DNA of 57,421 bases. It comes from Bacillota bacterium (GTDB lineage Bacteria; Bacillota; Clostridia; Christensenellales; UMGS416). The position numbers were made by a program, and so were the translations under genes. Position 1 is the stretch's first letter, and each line of letters opens with the position of its first letter. Location: assembly GCA_023422005.1 (NCBI GenBank), contig JAEZSC010000141.1, forward strand, positions 1-57,421. The letters run 5' to 3'. Of the stretch, positions 1-9,461 are shown piece by piece. Under the pieces are notes generated by a model that worked only from the letters and a program-made list of their open reading frames with translations, was not told the origin of the DNA and did no database searches.

Positions 1-2
1 TC

Positions 3-1400
3 ATCATTGCCTCCGGCGATTTCCCGGACCTGATGAACCCCAGCCAATCCCGCGCCACCGCCATGGAGGCCGGCGTGTTCATGCCGCTGGACGATCTGAT
101 CGGCGGCTACCCCAACATCATGAAGCATTATGAACCCTATATGGACAAGCTGCGGGCGGCCAGCGGCGGCAAAAACCAGATACTGCTTCTGGACAACTGG
201 GGCCGCTATTATGGCGACTGGTTCCCGACCTATCACAACGGCCCGGGGTTCTGGATCCAGAAAGACGTGCTGGCCGACGCCGGGTATCCCAAGCCCAAGA
301 CGCTGGACGAATACTTCACGCTGATCGAGAATTACGCCAAGAAGTATCCGACCATCGACGGCCAGCCCACGGTTGGTTTTGAAATTCTGTCCTATGACTG
401 GCGCTCCTTCTGCCTGAAGAACGCCGCGCAGCACCTGATAGGCCAACCCAACGACGGTGACGTCGTGGTGGACCAGACCACACTGAAGGCCGATCTGTAT
501 CAAAACAAGGATTATGCCAAGAGATATTACAAGAAGCTCAACGAAGTGTACCACAAGGGCTTGATCTCCGCTGAGACCTTCACCCAGAACTACGACCAGT
601 ATCTGGCCAAGATCTCCACCGGCCGCGTGCTGGGCATGTTCGATCAGTACTGGAACTTCCAGGACGGCGAACGCCCGCTGCGGGCCGCGGAAAAGTGGAA
701 CAGAACCTACATTGCGATGGATATCACCTATGAAGGATACAAGGGCGCTTATCTGGACGCTCCTTCCTTCGCCGGCGGCAACGGCATGGGCCTGACCGTG
801 GACTGCAAAGACCCCAAGCGCGCCTTGCAGTACATCGATTTCATGCTGGGCGAAGATATGCAGAAGCTGCTGCAGTGGGGCATCGAAGGCGTGAACTACC
901 AGGTGGACGACAAGGGCGTGTTCTCCCGCACCGAGGAGCAGCGCAACAACGCGCAGGACAGAGCCTGGGTCGTCAAGAACATGGCCGGTCAACTGTTGGA
1001 TCAATTCCCCAAGATCCAGGGCATATTCCCCGACGGCAACTGGTGCGCCCCCGGCGAACAGCCCGGCGAAGTGGTCGCCACTCAGGCCAAATATGACCAG
1101 GAATTCCTGGCTAAGTATGGCTTCAAGCTGCCCACCGAGTTCCTGAACCCCTCACAGTACGACGTGATGCCGGCTTACTATCCTGTGTGGTCTTACACCA
1201 TCGAGGATGGCTCCGACGCCAAAATCGCCCTCAACAAGATCACCGAACTGGAAAACAAGTATCTGCCCCGCATCATCGTGGAAGACGCCGATAAGTTTGA
1301 CACCGCCTGGGACGGCTATATGGCCGAGCTGGAAAAGGTCAACTACAAGGCATATCTGGATGAGGTCAACCGCCAGATCGCGGAACGCTCCAAGAAATAA
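3..1400 (+). CDS. Carbohydrate ABC transporter substrate-binding protein, 5' end missing
   Basis: Extracellular sugar-binding lipoprotein of the family-1 solute-binding type (LplA/YtcQ-like), inferred from its C-terminal two thirds and from the two LplB/YtcP-type permeases directly downstream. The frame is open to the left window edge, so the signal peptide, lipobox and true start lie outside; the first ATG seen (33) is internal. Aromatic-rich stretches such as WFPTYHNGPGFWIQKDVL and DVLADAGYPKPKTLDEYF are typical of these proteins, where the second follows the usual 'aduLakaGlkyPkTldEl' pattern. No ATPase is encoded nearby, so the importer probably uses a shared MsmX-type ATPase. The ligand cannot be read from sequence; xylose isomerase downstream hints at a pentose or xylo-oligosaccharide. 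Confidence 0.85.
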   Translation: MIASGDFPDLMNPSQSRATAMEAGVFMPLDDLIGGYPNIMKHYEPYMDKLRAASGGKNQILLLDNWGRYYGDWFPTYHNGPGFWIQKDVLADAGYPKPKTLDEYFTLIENYAKKYPTIDGQPTVGFEILSYDWRSFCLKNAAQHLIGQPNDGDVVVDQTTLKADLYQNKDYAKRYYKKLNEVYHKGLISAETFTQNYDQYLAKISTGRVLGMFDQYWNFQDGERPLRAAEKWNRTYIAMDITYEGYKGAYLDAPSFAGGNGMGLTVDCKDPKRALQYIDFMLGEDMQKLLQWGIEGVNYQVDDKGVFSRTEEQRNNAQDRAWVVKNMAGQLLDQFPKIQGIFPDGNWCAPGEQPGEVVATQAKYDQEFLAKYGFKLPTEFLNPSQYDVMPAYYPVWSYTIEDGSDAKIALNKITELENKYLPRIIVEDADKFDTAWDGYMAELEKVNYKAYLDEVNRQIAERSKK

Positions 1401-1416
1401 ACCCTGATTCAATGCT

Positions 1417-1451
1417 GTGTGGATACACGGGCCCTGCCTGTGTATCCACAC
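1417..1451 (+). other. Intercistronic stem-loop between binding protein and permease
   Basis: A perfect 12-bp inverted repeat (GTGTGGATACAC at 1417-1428, GTGTATCCACAC at 1440-1451) with an 11-nt loop is followed by TTTT. It lies between the binding-protein stop codon and the permease ribosome binding site. Such hairpins commonly give partial termination or mRNA stabilisation, so that the binding protein is made in excess over the permeases; that role is inferred. Confidence 0.6.
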
Positions 1452-1467
1452 TTTTGGGGGAGACGCA

Positions 1468-2415
1468 ATGCAGGCAGCAACCGCCGCAAAACCTGAACCT
1501 GGCACGCGCCGCAACACACTGTTGCGCACTATCAAAAAACAGCGTGCACTGGTCATTATGACGATTCCCATCGTCGTATATGTCTTTCTGTTCAGCTATC
1601 GGCCCCTCAAGGGTTTGGTGATGGCCTTTCAAAATTTCCGTCCGGGCAAGACGTTGCAAACGTGGGTGGGTCTGCGCAATTTCCGGCTGCTCTTTGAGGA
1701 CGAAGCCTTTTTGCGGGTCATCCGCAACACGCTGTGTATGAGCTCCATCAACCTGGTGCTCAGCTTCGTGTTCGCCATTCTGCTGGCCATCCTGATCAAC
1801 GAGATTCGCACCGAGCGCTTCAAGCGTGTGGTGCAGTCGGTGTCCTATCTGCCCCATTTTCTGTCGTGGATCATCGTGACCAGCATGGTCGCCAATTTTC
1901 TGAGCTCGGAAAACGGCGTCATCAATGGCATGCTGATCGGCCTCGGCCTCACTAAGGAGGGCATACTGTGGCTGGGCAAGCCCAACTACTTCTGGTGGAT
2001 CGTGGGAGCGGCCCATGTCTGGAAAGAGACCGGCTGGAACGCAATCATCTATCTGGCCGCCATCGCCGGCATTTCACCGGAGCTATATGAGGCGGCCTAT
2101 ATGGATGGCGCCAACCGTTTACAAAAGATCGTCCACATCACGCTGCCGGGCATCAAGTCCACAATCGTGGTTCTGCTGATCCTGAACCTCGGATGGATAC
2201 TGAATGCCGGGTTCGAAGTGCAGTTTTTGCTGGGCAACGGCATCGTGTCCGACGTGTCGGAGACCATCGACATCTTCGTCATTCGCAACGGCATCGCCAT
2301 GGGCAACTATTCCCTTGCCACGGCTGCCGGCATGTTCCGCTCCGTTGTCAGCCTGGTCATGCTGACAACAGCCAACGCCATCGCCAACCGGCTGGGCGAA
2401 GAGAGACTGGTGTAG
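1468..2415 (+). CDS. Sugar ABC transporter permease, LplB family
   Basis: Inner-membrane permease subunit of a carbohydrate importer (MetI-like fold), 315 residues. The start is the ATG preceded by GGGGGAG; an upstream in-frame GTG at 1417 would read through the hairpin and is rejected. After a short basic N-terminus comes the first membrane segment (ALVIMTIPIVVYVFLFSYRP), then the 'GLVMAFQNFRPGKT' stretch typical of LplB. The cytoplasmic EAA loop is clear near the C-terminal third (EAAYMDGANRLQKIVHITLP) and is the contact site for the ATPase. The second permease follows after 12 bases with a GGAGG site in the gap, so both belong to one operon with the binding protein. Confidence 0.9.
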   Translation: MQAATAAKPEPGTRRNTLLRTIKKQRALVIMTIPIVVYVFLFSYRPLKGLVMAFQNFRPGKTLQTWVGLRNFRLLFEDEAFLRVIRNTLCMSSINLVLSFVFAILLAILINEIRTERFKRVVQSVSYLPHFLSWIIVTSMVANFLSSENGVINGMLIGLGLTKEGILWLGKPNYFWWIVGAAHVWKETGWNAIIYLAAIAGISPELYEAAYMDGANRLQKIVHITLPGIKSTIVVLLILNLGWILNAGFEVQFLLGNGIVSDVSETIDIFVIRNGIAMGNYSLATAAGMFRSVVSLVMLTTANAIANRLGEERLV

Positions 2416-2427
2416 GAGGGCTCGGGC

Positions 2428-3330
2428 GTGAGCTTTGTAAAGAGAAAACCGAAATTCCAATTGTTCCATGTGGTCAACGGCCTTTTGATGCTGTTGATGA
2501 TGTTCGTCATGGTCTACCCCTTCTGGAACACCATTGCCATATCGCTCAACGACGCGGTGGACAGCATCCGCGGGGATATCTACCTATGGCCCAGGGTGTT
2601 CACCTGGTACAATTACGAGTCCCTGTTCGCCACCAACAAGCTGATCAACGCCTTTTTTGTATCGCTTTCCAAGACAGTGCTGGTCACGATACTCAACGTG
2701 TTCTTTTCAGCTCTGGCCGCCTACATCCTCAGCCGCAGGGAGTTCTTCCTGCGCAAGCCCCTGACCGTCTATCTGGTGGCCACGATGTATGTTTCCGCGG
2801 GTCTCATCCCCCAGTACTTCAACTACCGGGACTTCGGCCTGATCAACAACTATCTGGTCTACATCCTGCCGGGCATGCTGGGCGTATTCAACGTGATCGT
2901 GATACGCACATTCATACACACGCTGCCAGAGAGCCTGGCCGAATCCGCCCGCATCGACGGAGCCGGGGATTTTCGCATTTTCCTGCGGATCATCATACCG
3001 CTGTGCAAGCCAGTGCTGGCCACGGTGGCGCTGTGGGTGGCCGTTGGCGCGTGGAACGAATGGTTTGATACCTATATTTTTGCCTCATCCAAACAGGAGT
3101 TGAGCACGCTGCAGTTCGAGATGATGAAGCTGTTGTCCTCCTCCATGGTGCAAAGCGGCTCCCAGACGCCTGGGCTTATGGCAAACAGCAGCTCCGGCAG
3201 CAACATGATCACACCCACTTCCATCCGCTCTGCCATCTCCATCATCGCCGCGCTGCCCATCATCTTCGTGTATCCCTTTTTGCAGAAGTACTTCATCGCC
3301 GGGCTGCACTTGGGCGGGGTCAAGGGTTAA
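2428..3330 (+). CDS. Sugar ABC transporter permease, YtcP family
   Basis: Second membrane subunit of the importer, 300 residues, pairing with the LplB-like permease just upstream. The start is GTG, supported by AGGAGGG at 2414-2420. The N-terminus carries a membrane span (GLLMLLMMFVMVYPFWNTIA), followed by 'SLNDAVDSIRGDIYLWPRVF', a usual CUT1/YtcP signature. The EAA motif is ESARIDGAGDFRIFLRIIIP, and the C-terminus ends in KYFIAGLHLGGVKG, the classical end of this family. A hairpin terminator follows at 3377-3416. Confidence 0.92.
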   Translation: MSFVKRKPKFQLFHVVNGLLMLLMMFVMVYPFWNTIAISLNDAVDSIRGDIYLWPRVFTWYNYESLFATNKLINAFFVSLSKTVLVTILNVFFSALAAYILSRREFFLRKPLTVYLVATMYVSAGLIPQYFNYRDFGLINNYLVYILPGMLGVFNVIVIRTFIHTLPESLAESARIDGAGDFRIFLRIIIPLCKPVLATVALWVAVGAWNEWFDTYIFASSKQELSTLQFEMMKLLSSSMVQSGSQTPGLMANSSSGSNMITPTSIRSAISIIAALPIIFVYPFLQKYFIAGLHLGGVKG

Positions 3331-3376
3331 ACCGCCGACGTGAGAGAACCGGCAGCCCGCGCATCCTGCGCGCATG

Positions 3377-3416
3377 CTGCACCGACACAGCGAAATTCTG
3401 GCGTCGGTGCAGTTTT
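3377..3416 (+). terminator. Rho-independent terminator after the ABC importer genes
   Basis: The 10-bp stem CTGCACCGAC / GTCGGTGCAG with a 16-nt loop is followed by TTTTGT. It separates the transporter genes from xylA, which starts 68 bases later, so xylA may depend on partial read-through or on its own promoter; I see no clear -35/-10 pair for it. Confidence 0.6.
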
Positions 3417-3483
3417 GTATGGTACGTCACAGTTTTTGCCGGAACGATTGAATACCATCACCTTAACGGAAGGAGCATGCACC

Positions 3484-4806
3484 ATGATAGAATATTTCCC
3501 CGACATCCCTAAGCTGGACAAAGTGCGCGACCGGCTTCAGCAGGCGCCCGGCTTCCGCCACTATGATCCCAATGAGCTCGTTGGCGGCAAAAAGGCCAAG
3601 GATCATCTGCGATTCTCCATGGCCTACTGGCACACGATGTGCGGCGAAGGGCGCGATCCCTTTGGCGTGGGCACGCTGCAGCGGCCATGGCTGACGGCCG
3701 CCAGCCCCATGGAGATGGCCGAAGCCAGGGTGGATGCCGCCTTTGAAATCATGCAAAAGCTGGGCATCGAATACTTTGCCTTCCACGACCGCGACATCGC
3801 GCCGGAAGGCGACACGCTGGCGCAGACCAACCGCAACCTGGATCACATCGTCCGGCGTATCAAAACACGCATGGACGAGACCGGCATCAAGCTGCTGTGG
3901 GCCACGGCATCCTTGTTTACACACCCCAGGTATATGCATGGCGCGGCCACCAGCCCCAACGCCGACGTGTTTGCCTACGCCGCCGCGCAGGTCAAAAAGG
4001 CGCTGGAAATTGCCCATGAACTCAAGGCCGAAGGATATACCTTCTGGGGCGGCAGAGAGGGCTACGAAACGCTGCTCAACACCAATATGAAGCTGGAACA
4101 GGACAATCTGGCCCGCTTTATGCACATGGCCGTGGATTATGCCAGGGAGATCGGCTTTGGCGGTCCTTTCTATATCGAGCCCAAGCCCAAGGAACCCACC
4201 AAGCATCAGTATGACTTTGACGTGGCCACGGCGCTGGCGTTCCTGCGCACCTATGGGCTGGACAAGCATTTTATGTTTAACGTGGAGGCCAACCACGCCA
4301 CGCTGGCCGGTCACACATTCCAGCATGACCTGCAGGTGGCCCGCACCCACGGCATGCTGGGCTCCGTGGACGCCAACATGGGAGACACGCTGCTGGGTTG
4401 GGACACCGACCAGTTCCCCACCAATCTGTACGACACGACGCTGTGTATGGTGGAGGTGCTCAAGGCCGGCGGGTTTACGACCGGCGGGCTCAACTTCGAC
4501 GCCAAGGTGCGCCGGGGCAGCTTTGAGCCCGCGGACATCTTCCACGCCCACGCCGCCGGCATGGACGCCTTTGCGGTGGGCCTCAAAGCGGCCCACGCGC
4601 TGCTCCGCGACGGCGTGCTAGACAAGTTCCTGGAGTCCCGTTATGCCAGCTATGCCTCGGGCATCGGCAAGGAAATCGTGGAAGGACGGATCGGTTTTAA
4701 GGACTTGGAACAATACGCGCTCAGCCTGGAGAACGTCCAGGTGGAGTCCGGCCGACAGGAGTGGCTGGAGACCATACTGAACGAATATATTCTGGACGCC
4801 AGATAA
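3484..4806 (+). CDS. xylA: Xylose isomerase
   Basis: Cytoplasmic metal-dependent isomerase converting D-xylose to D-xylulose (also acting on glucose/fructose in many homologues). It has 440 residues, the usual length of class II enzymes. The start ATG is preceded by GGAAGGAGC; an in-frame upstream ATG at 3340 would add an unrelated tail. Catalytic landmarks are present: the His/Asp pair in FAFHDRDIAPEG, the KEPTKHQYDFDVATA metal-site stretch, EANHATLAGHTFQHD, and the SVDANMGD segment that supplies metal ligands. It follows a carbohydrate importer but no xylulokinase or xylR lies in the window. Identity is secure; the substrate range is family knowledge. Confidence 0.97.
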   Translation: MIEYFPDIPKLDKVRDRLQQAPGFRHYDPNELVGGKKAKDHLRFSMAYWHTMCGEGRDPFGVGTLQRPWLTAASPMEMAEARVDAAFEIMQKLGIEYFAFHDRDIAPEGDTLAQTNRNLDHIVRRIKTRMDETGIKLLWATASLFTHPRYMHGAATSPNADVFAYAAAQVKKALEIAHELKAEGYTFWGGREGYETLLNTNMKLEQDNLARFMHMAVDYAREIGFGGPFYIEPKPKEPTKHQYDFDVATALAFLRTYGLDKHFMFNVEANHATLAGHTFQHDLQVARTHGMLGSVDANMGDTLLGWDTDQFPTNLYDTTLCMVEVLKAGGFTTGGLNFDAKVRRGSFEPADIFHAHAAGMDAFAVGLKAAHALLRDGVLDKFLESRYASYASGIGKEIVEGRIGFKDLEQYALSLENVQVESGRQEWLETILNEYILDAR

Positions 4807-4962
4807 ACCCCGGCAGATAAAACAGGAGCCAAAACATCGCGCCGACGGCCGGTTTACCCGGCCTAGGCAAACTCGAACAAAGGCAAAAACGCACAAAAGA
4901 ACCCGCCCACAGGCGATCTTTGGTTTCTCAACACATTAAAATGGGGTAAATAGGTAAATGCA

Positions 4963-4988
4963 GGCCCGGCGACAGTTATCGCCGGGCC
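4963..4988. terminator. Hairpin between convergent xylA and the secreted repeat protein
   Basis: The perfect 10-bp inverted repeat GGCCCGGCGA / TCGCCGGGCC has a 6-nt loop and lies in the 254-base gap between convergent genes. There is no strong T-run on either side, so termination efficiency is uncertain. The rest of the gap shows no gene. Confidence 0.45.
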
Positions 4989-5060
4989 GAAAGCAATCCT
5001 ACATGCAAGTCGTCTGAATCGCCGAGACGCCGCGGCGTCGAAGGCGAAAGCGCAGCGCGT

Positions 5061-6578
5061 TTATGCGCGCCGCTTCTTCTCCTTGATGATCATGACGACC
5101 AACGCGATGGCGGTCACGACGATGAGCACACCTACGACAGCCAGCAGCGCGATCAGCGTGCCCAGACGGCCCGAAGCCTGGGCCGGCACGGTAACAGCGG
5201 TTTCGGTGGGCTCCGCGGTGACTTCCTCCGTGGGCATCTCAGAGGGCTCCAAGGTGGGCGTGGGCTGTACGATGGGCACCTCGATGGGGCCGCTGGAAAC
5301 CTTGTAGGGATCGCTGTCAGGCAGATCCACGACAGCTGAGAAGCTAAAGACTGTGGACTCCTTGACCAGCGTCTCCCACTGCTTGGTGACTTTGCCCGGC
5401 GGCAGGTTGTCGATCACGGTGATCGGGTTGCCGTCCTGATCGACGATTTGCACGTTGGCCACGGCGGTGTCGCTTTTGTTGGTCACATCGATGTCAAAGG
5501 TAACGGTGCCAGGCTCGGTCAACTGCACGGTGTTGCAGGTGGCAATGATCTCCAGGTTCAGGTTTTGCGCCTGGGCGGCCTGCACGGTGGCCGTGGCCTT
5601 GTTGCTCTGGAAGGTCACGTCGTGTTTGTTGGCGTCCCTGGCCTTGATGGTGAACTGGAAGCTGGTCGTCTCGGTCAGCGTAACCTTTTTGGTGAAGGAC
5701 TTCTTGGCGCCGGGGTCCAGCTTGGACAGTGTGTACAGTTTACTGCCCAGCGTGTCGTCGCTGATGACGATGGAGCTGAGCTGCACGTTCCCGCTGTTGG
5801 TCAGCGTGCACAGCAGCGTCACCTCGTCGCCGCTCTTCACGGTGTCGGGGCTGATCTCCAGAACCACATCCAAATCCGCCTGGGTCAGCAGCACCTTCTT
5901 TGCCGTCAGCGTCTTGGTGTATTCCTTGCCGTTGGCGGTGTAGGTCAACTTGGGTGTGGATGTGACATCCGATTCGACAGTCATGTCGTAATTATATTCT
6001 ACGGTGCTGCCGGGAGACAGCTTGTCCCACTGCTTGGACAGATCGTCGATGCCTCTGTCGGTGATCCGCACATCGGTGATGTCTATAGAGCCTGTGTTTT
6101 TTACAGTGTAGCTCAGGGTGACCTTGTCGCCGGCCACAGCCGTGGTGCTGGTGAGCGTGCGGCTGAAATCCACCTCGGGCCGAGCCGTGGCGCTGGAAGC
6201 AACGGTGACCGATGCCGTCTTACTCATCGCCGCGCCTCCCTCGGTCCAGGAGAGCTTCAGCGGTATCTCCAGGCCCAACTCCGACGCGCTGACCTGCAGT
6301 TGGCAGGAACCCTGCATGCTATTGCTGGGCTGAATATCTTTCATCGTGATGATCGTGGTTCCATCGCGTTGGACCTGTACATTTTCCATCGTGTTGGGGT
6401 TGTTGGCGTCGTTGGTCACAGTGACGTTGAGCGTGACCTGACCGTCTGCGGCCAAGGCCTCAGGGCTGGTGCTCGCGGTAAATGTGACAAAATCATCGGC
6501 CAGCGCCACGGTGGGCAGCGCAAACGCTGATATCAGCACAGCGGCGCTCAACATGGACAGCAATCGGCGGATTCGCAT
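5061..6578 (-). CDS. Secreted, C-terminally anchored CARDB/DUF11-like repeat protein
   Basis: About 505 residues. A signal peptide (LLSMLSAAVLISAFALPTVA, followed by LADD) leads into at least three tandem Ig-like domains of the CARDB/DUF11 kind, recognisable by repeated 'V.LSYTVKNTGS.DITDV.I.D' patterns. A Pro/Thr/Glu-rich stalk (around PTPTLEPSEMPTEEVTAEPT) precedes a final membrane span (LIALLAVVGVLIVVTAIALV) and a basic tail KEKKRRA. It should therefore sit outside the membrane, anchored at its C-terminus. Function is unknown; these folds usually serve adhesion or as spacers. ATG at 6578 or the adjacent TTG at 6581 can both use AGGAGG at 6590-6595. A TTGACA/TAGAAT promoter lies upstream. 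Confidence 0.8.
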   Translation of the reverse strand: MRIRRLLSMLSAAVLISAFALPTVALADDFVTFTASTSPEALAADGQVTLNVTVTNDANNPNTMENVQVQRDGTTIITMKDIQPSNSMQGSCQLQVSASELGLEIPLKLSWTEGGAAMSKTASVTVASSATARPEVDFSRTLTSTTAVAGDKVTLSYTVKNTGSIDITDVRITDRGIDDLSKQWDKLSPGSTVEYNYDMTVESDVTSTPKLTYTANGKEYTKTLTAKKVLLTQADLDVVLEISPDTVKSGDEVTLLCTLTNSGNVQLSSIVISDDTLGSKLYTLSKLDPGAKKSFTKKVTLTETTSFQFTIKARDANKHDVTFQSNKATATVQAAQAQNLNLEIIATCNTVQLTEPGTVTFDIDVTNKSDTAVANVQIVDQDGNPITVIDNLPPGKVTKQWETLVKESTVFSFSAVVDLPDSDPYKVSSGPIEVPIVQPTPTLEPSEMPTEEVTAEPTETAVTVPAQASGRLGTLIALLAVVGVLIVVTAIALVVMIIKEKKRRA

Positions 6579-6650
6579 CAATAAGGATGCCTCCTCATCT
6601 TTCGTTATTCATCCATCAGCCATCAAAATAAGGCTCATAAATCAAACTTG

Positions 6651-6680
6651 ATTCTATCCCATATAACAGTCTTTTGTCAA
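6651..6680 (-). promoter_or_regulatory. Sigma-A-type promoter for the secreted repeat protein
   Basis: On the minus strand TTGACA (6675-6680) is separated by 18 bases from TAGAAT (6651-6656). It lies in the 325-base divergent gap between this gene and the carboxypeptidase (6579-6903). Apart from this and the promoter facing the other way at 6785-6813 I see nothing else in the gap. Confidence 0.6.
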
Positions 6681-6784
6681 ACGAGCTTGTGGTAAGCGCT
6701 GCGGGCAGAAAGCGCCACTCAGCCATAAAAATGGTGAAAGACAGCCATTTCTACAGCATCCGCAACCACGGGCGCCGGAAAACC

Positions 6785-6813
6785 TTCACAGATTGGGCTT
6801 TATTTGTTATAAT
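6785..6813 (+). promoter_or_regulatory. Sigma-A-type promoter for the D,D-carboxypeptidase gene
   Basis: TTCACA (6785-6790), a 17-base spacer and a perfect TATAAT (6808-6813) lie about 90 bases ahead of the chosen start codon at 6904, leaving an untranslated leader of roughly 85 bases. Confidence 0.6.
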
Positions 6814-6903
6814 TCTTTCTTAAGGTGCATACTCAAATACGAGGCTGCCAGCGGCTTGATCATGAGAGTGCCGCCGCCGTGGCCTGACGAAAGGAGCCTG
6901 CAA

Positions 6904-8373
6904 ATGAGGAAACCAGCGCTGAGCGTCGCTTTCGCGCTGTTGCTGGCATTGGCCCTGACACTGGGCGGCCCGCAAACCGTGGCGCTGGCCGACACCAGGC
7001 CCACCGCCTCTCCCCGTGATTTTGACACCCTTGCGCCGGAGGGCGATCTGCTGCCCGAAGCCGTGAAAGCTCCCTCGGCCATCCTGATGGACAGCCGCAC
7101 GGGCAAAGCACTTTTTGAAAAAGCCGCCGACGAGCGCCGCTACCCGGCCAGCACCACCAAGATTATGACCTGCCTTCTGGCCCTGGAGAAGGGCAAACTG
7201 GACGACATCGTGACCGTGGGCAAGATGCCCGCGCTGGAGAAGGGCTCCACGATCATCGACCTGAAGCAAGGTGAAACGATGAAGCTGGAGGAGTTGCTCT
7301 ATGGCCTGATGCTGGAGAGCGGCAACGACGCGGCCCAGGCCATCGCCATCCACCTGGCCGGCAGCCTGGAAGACTTCGCCGACATGATGAATCAGAAGGC
7401 CCAGGAACTGGGCATGACCAGCACCCATTATATGAATCCTCACGGTCTGAACCACGAGGAGCACTACACGACTGCCCGCGACATGGCCAAGCTGGCAATC
7501 GCCGCGCGCAAATACCCCGAGTTCGTAAAGATCGTGGGCACATACAAGCACACCGTGCCCGCTACCAACAAGCACGAGGAGCGCACGTGGTTCAACTCCA
7601 ACCGGCTGATCAGCCAGAAGGAAGGCGAGATCTACGCCTACCGCTATGCCACCGGCATCAAGACCGGCTACACCAGCGCGGCACAATCGGCGCTGGTTTC
7701 CTCGGCGCAGCAGGGCGATCTGGATCTGGTGGCCGTGGTGCTCAAGGATACGGCGCTGGACAAGTGGACCGACAGCATCACGATGTTTGAATACGGTTTC
7801 AACTACTTCTCCACGCTTAAGCTATCCAACCTGATGGCCAGCCAGACGCTGACTGTAAACGTACCCGGCGCCTCCGACACCGATCCGCAGCAGGGCAAGC
7901 TGGTGCTGGCCTTGACGCCTGAAACCCAGGTTTTCCTGACCGATCGCAAGGCTCGTATCGAGACGCTGAGCAGCGACATCTCCCAGTATCAACAGGATGT
8001 GAAGCTCAACGAGGATTTCCACGCCCCTGTGGCCAAGGATGCTCAGGTAGGCACGGTCACCTTCTCGCTGGATGGCCAGCCGGTGCTCACGTGCAAGCTG
8101 ACGGCCACCCGCGGTGTTAACGCGCAGACGGCCCCCGCTCCCACGGACAAAGGCATTGAAGCCAAACCCACCGCCTCCGGAAACGTTGTATCCTCCGGGC
8201 AAAAGCCCAGCGTAGCCGGAACGTGGCTGCTGGGCCTGGGCATTCTGCTGGCAGCCATAGCTGTGGCGCTGTTTGCCATCCGCGCGTGGAACCTGAACCG
8301 TCGCAGCGCCCGCATGCGCCAGTACAACGTCCGCCCCGGTTCCAAGCGCGCCAGCACCCGCCGCCGGCGCTGA
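6904..8373 (+). CDS. D-alanyl-D-alanine carboxypeptidase (penicillin-binding protein 5 family, DacF-like)
   Basis: Peptidoglycan-trimming serine carboxypeptidase, 489 residues, acting outside the membrane. The start follows AAAGGAG at 6889-6895 and gives a clean signal peptide (LSVAFALLLALALTLGGPQT). All S11 motifs are visible: SXXK as PASTTKIMT, SXN as ESGNDAAQ, and the KTG motif as GIKTGYTSAA. A C-terminal beta-rich PBP5-type domain follows, then a Thr/Pro linker, a membrane span (WLLGLGILLAAIAVALFAIR) and an Arg-rich tail ending RRRR. Some clostridial DacF proteins share this extra C-terminal anchor. The UDP-glucose 4-epimerase follows after 31 bases. Confidence 0.93.
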   Translation: MRKPALSVAFALLLALALTLGGPQTVALADTRPTASPRDFDTLAPEGDLLPEAVKAPSAILMDSRTGKALFEKAADERRYPASTTKIMTCLLALEKGKLDDIVTVGKMPALEKGSTIIDLKQGETMKLEELLYGLMLESGNDAAQAIAIHLAGSLEDFADMMNQKAQELGMTSTHYMNPHGLNHEEHYTTARDMAKLAIAARKYPEFVKIVGTYKHTVPATNKHEERTWFNSNRLISQKEGEIYAYRYATGIKTGYTSAAQSALVSSAQQGDLDLVAVVLKDTALDKWTDSITMFEYGFNYFSTLKLSNLMASQTLTVNVPGASDTDPQQGKLVLALTPETQVFLTDRKARIETLSSDISQYQQDVKLNEDFHAPVAKDAQVGTVTFSLDGQPVLTCKLTATRGVNAQTAPAPTDKGIEAKPTASGNVVSSGQKPSVAGTWLLGLGILLAAIAVALFAIRAWNLNRRSARMRQYNVRPGSKRASTRRRR

Positions 8374-8404
8374 TCCATCGAATCTTTTTTCATAGGAGGG
8401 CTAT

Positions 8405-9409
8405 ATGAAGATACTGGTCACCGGTGGCGCAGGATACATCGGCTCCACTGCGTGCTCCGCGCTGCTGGACGCAGGCCACACGCCGGTTATACTGGATTCG
8501 CTGGTCAACGGCCGCAAAGCCTTTGCCGACGGGCGCATCTTCTATCAGGGCGACGTGGCTGATGAGGCGCTGGTACGCCGCATCTTCGCTGAGCACCCAG
8601 ACATCGCCGCAACGATACACTTCGCAGCGCTCATCGTGGTGCCAGAATCTGTGGCCCACCCTTATGAATACTACACGGAAAACGTAGGCAAATCACTGGA
8701 GCTGTTCCGCGTGCTGCGGGACGTGGGCTGCAAACGCATCCTGTTTTCGTCTTCTGCGTCCATCTATGACAAGGTGGAGGGCTACATGGTGCGCGAGGAT
8801 GACCCGCTCAAACCCCAGAGCCCCTATGCCCGCACAAAGTACGTGATGGAAATGGTACTGGAAGACGTTTGCCGCGCCTACGGCATGCGCGGCTTGTCCC
8901 TGCGATACTTCAACCCCATCGGCGCGGACCCGGCCATGCGCACCGGCCCCTATGACCCCTCCCCCAGCCATGTGCTGGGCAAGATGGTGAGCGCAGCGCT
9001 GGGGCAGACCGATGAGTTTCTGCTGACAGGCACCGATTGGCCCACCCGCGACGGCACGGGCATCCGCGATTATGTGCACATATGGGACCTGGCTCAGGCC
9101 CACGTGAAGGCCGTGGAACGCTTCGACGAGGTCTTTGCGCAGATAGGCGGCTGCTATGCGGTCATCAACCTGGGCACCGGCGAAGGCATCACCGTGCGCG
9201 AGCTGTTGAGCGCCTTTGAACGCGTGTATGGCCGAAAGATCGCCACCCGCGTGGCCCCGCCCCGCCCTGGCGACGTGGCCGGCGCATTTGCCAACGCCGA
9301 CCGGGCGCAAAAGCTGCTGGGCTGGCGTGCCGAGCGCACCGTGGAGCAGGGCATCCGCGATGCGCTGAAGTGGACCGACGAGGTGCGGCCGAAGTTATTG
9401 GGGTATTAA
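8405..9409 (+). CDS. galE: UDP-glucose 4-epimerase
   Basis: Cytoplasmic NAD-dependent epimerase interconverting UDP-glucose and UDP-galactose for galactose use and surface-glycan precursors. It has 334 residues, normal for GalE. The N-terminus holds the Rossmann glycine motif GGAGYIGS; the catalytic YxxxK is YARTKYVMEM, preceded by the SSSASIYD serine stretch, and LRYFNPIGAD is the family's substrate-binding segment. AGGAGGG lies just upstream of the ATG. A good terminator follows at 9434-9461. It is probably co-transcribed with the carboxypeptidase. Confidence 0.93.
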   Translation: MKILVTGGAGYIGSTACSALLDAGHTPVILDSLVNGRKAFADGRIFYQGDVADEALVRRIFAEHPDIAATIHFAALIVVPESVAHPYEYYTENVGKSLELFRVLRDVGCKRILFSSSASIYDKVEGYMVREDDPLKPQSPYARTKYVMEMVLEDVCRAYGMRGLSLRYFNPIGADPAMRTGPYDPSPSHVLGKMVSAALGQTDEFLLTGTDWPTRDGTGIRDYVHIWDLAQAHVKAVERFDEVFAQIGGCYAVINLGTGEGITVRELLSAFERVYGRKIATRVAPPRPGDVAGAFANADRAQKLLGWRAERTVEQGIRDALKWTDEVRPKLLGY

Positions 9410-9433
9410 ACTCTAATTTTCCCACAACACATG

Positions 9434-9461
9434 CGGCAAGGGTTCTACCCTTGCCGTTTTT
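9434..9461 (+). terminator. Rho-independent terminator of galE
   Basis: A perfect 10-bp stem CGGCAAGGGT / ACCCTTGCCG with a TCT loop is followed immediately by TTTTTCT. It ends exactly at the 3' side of the convergent FAD oxidoreductase gene. Confidence 0.85.
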